Shown: piece after piece, positions 63,470 to 64,000 of the stretch
How positions within the stretch are numbered: position 1 is the stretch's first letter
Layout: each line of letters starts with the position of its first letter
Position numbers and translations under genes: made by a program
Notes under the pieces: generated by a model
What the model saw: only the letters and a program-made list of their open reading frames with translations
Databases searched by the model: none
Told to the model about the DNA's origin: nothing
Assembly: GCF_900104925.1 (NCBI RefSeq)
Contig: NZ_LT629735.1
Location: 248,001 to 312,000, forward strand
DNA length: 64,000 nt
Direction: 5' to 3'
DNA from: Opitutus sp. GAS368
Lineage (GTDB): Bacteria; Verrucomicrobiota; Verrucomicrobiia; Opitutales; Opitutaceae

Positions 63470-64000
63470 TCAGGCGGGTTTGATGCTCTTGATGCCGATC
63501 AGCTCGCGGACGACCTGGCGGTCGTCGAACGGCACGATGGTGTCGGCGAGTTCCTGGTAATTCTCGTGGCCCTTGCCGGCGATCAGCAGGCAGTCGCCCG
63601 CACGGGCGGCGTCGAGCGCCAGGCTGATGGCGCGGCGACGGTCCTCGGTGAAGGTGATCTTCGCTGCGTCCGTCACCCCGGCCTGCATGTCGCCGAAGAT
63701 CCGGCCGAGCGCCTCGCCGCGCGGGTTGTCGGCCGTGGCCCAGGCATGATCGGCGAACTCCTGCACGGCGCCGGTCATCAGCGGGCGCTTGCTGCGGTCG
63801 CGGTTGCCGCCGCAGCCGAACACCACGAACAGCCGGCCCGGCGTGATGGCGCGGAGCATGCCGAGGGCGTTGTGCAGCGCGTCGTCGGTGTGCGCATAGT
63901 CCACGAGGACATTGAAGGGCTGGCCTTCCTCGATCCGCTCCATGCGGCCCGGGACGCCGCCGAAACTCTTGAGCCGCGCGGCGATGACCGACGGATCGCG
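63470..64000 (-). CDS. murE: UDP-MurNAc-tripeptide synthetase MurE, C-terminal part
   Basis: The frame continues past the window edge, so only the last ~176 residues are present. FGGVPGRMERIEEGQPFNVL, VDYAHTDDALHNALGMLRAI, GCGGNRDRSKRPLMTG, and TADNPRGE, the DNPR motif of enzymes that add meso-diaminopimelate rather than lysine, plus AGKGHENYQ. So the cell wall is probably of the meso-DAP type. Beyond the window the cluster presumably continues with ftsI and mraW. Confidence 0.93.
   Translation of the reverse strand, partial: RDPSVIAARLKSFGGVPGRMERIEEGQPFNVLVDYAHTDDALHNALGMLRAITPGRLFVVFGCGGNRDRSKRPLMTGAVQEFADHAWATADNPRGEALGRIFGDMQAGVTDAAKITFTEDRRRAISLALDAARAGDCLLIAGKGHENYQELADTIVPFDDRQVVRELIGIKSIKPA

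Noticed and set aside
50940-64000. Search for murC and murD within the cluster
   Set aside because: No frame in this interval shows Mur ligase motifs other than MurE and MurF, so they are not claimed here.

Overview
The window is GC-rich bacterial chromosome, and its gene content points to the Verrucomicrobiota, probably Opitutales/Opitutaceae. The pointers are the ~51-aa basic protein shared by Chlamydiae and Verrucomicrobia (246-401), a double-length UvrA with four ABC modules as in the PVC group, a PPi-dependent phosphofructokinase beside a phosphoketolase/acetate-kinase pair, and the density and style of intergenic palindromes. The lineage is inferred from these traits, not from a phylogeny.

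Layout. 1-2.7 kb: end of cutA, small basic protein, DedA protein, PPi-phosphofructokinase and a tRNA-Arg(CCG). 2.8-8.6 kb: ackA-xfp (minus strand), a hypothetical gene, and cbpA-cbpM. 8.8-13.4 kb: MFS transporter, dihydrolipoyl dehydrogenase, holin-like membrane protein, glycosyltransferase. 13.47-14.83 kb: an IS481-type element sitting inside an older palindromic repeat. 14.9-21 kb: uvrA. 21-31.3 kb: mixed housekeeping genes (tsaD, a C-terminal processing protease, a MidA-like methyltransferase, rpmB, murJ, an fmdB-type gene, prenyl synthase). 31.4-37.5 kb: the glycolytic cluster gap-pgk-tpiA and a GH13 debranching-type enzyme. 37.6-46.2 kb: mnmA, a membrane spermidine-synthase-like protein, a VWA protein, a toxin-antitoxin pair, an FUSC transporter and a LysE exporter. 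46.3-50.7 kb: a PilB/GspE ATPase and its neighbour, obg, and a second toxin-antitoxin pair. 50.9-64 kb: a long dcw (division and cell wall) cluster on the minus strand. In transcription order it runs murE, murF, two small ORFs, mraY, two small ORFs, a LysM protein, ftsW, murG, murB, ddl, ftsQ, ftsA, ftsZ. murC and murD are not in this stretch.

How the genes work together. Central carbon metabolism is represented by a pyrophosphate-dependent upper-glycolysis step, the trunk enzymes GAPDH/PGK/TIM, and a phosphoketolase-acetate kinase shunt that makes ATP from acetyl phosphate. The dcw block supplies lipid II precursor synthesis (MurE/F, MraY, MurG, MurB, Ddl; the flippase MurJ lies at 26-28 kb) and the FtsZ/A/Q/W division machinery.

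The most unusual signal is a set of dispersed palindromic elements, about 50-90 bp each. Most are bounded by TGTAGGG/GGTAGGG and CCCTACA/CCCTACC ends enclosing one or two further hairpins. They fill many intergenic gaps, and copies of the same families also lie, without breaking the reading frame, inside uvrA, mnmA and tsaD and at the 3' end of murJ. uvrA alone carries about seven such insertions. This resembles in principle the Rickettsia palindromic elements, and no enzyme that could move them is visible in the window.
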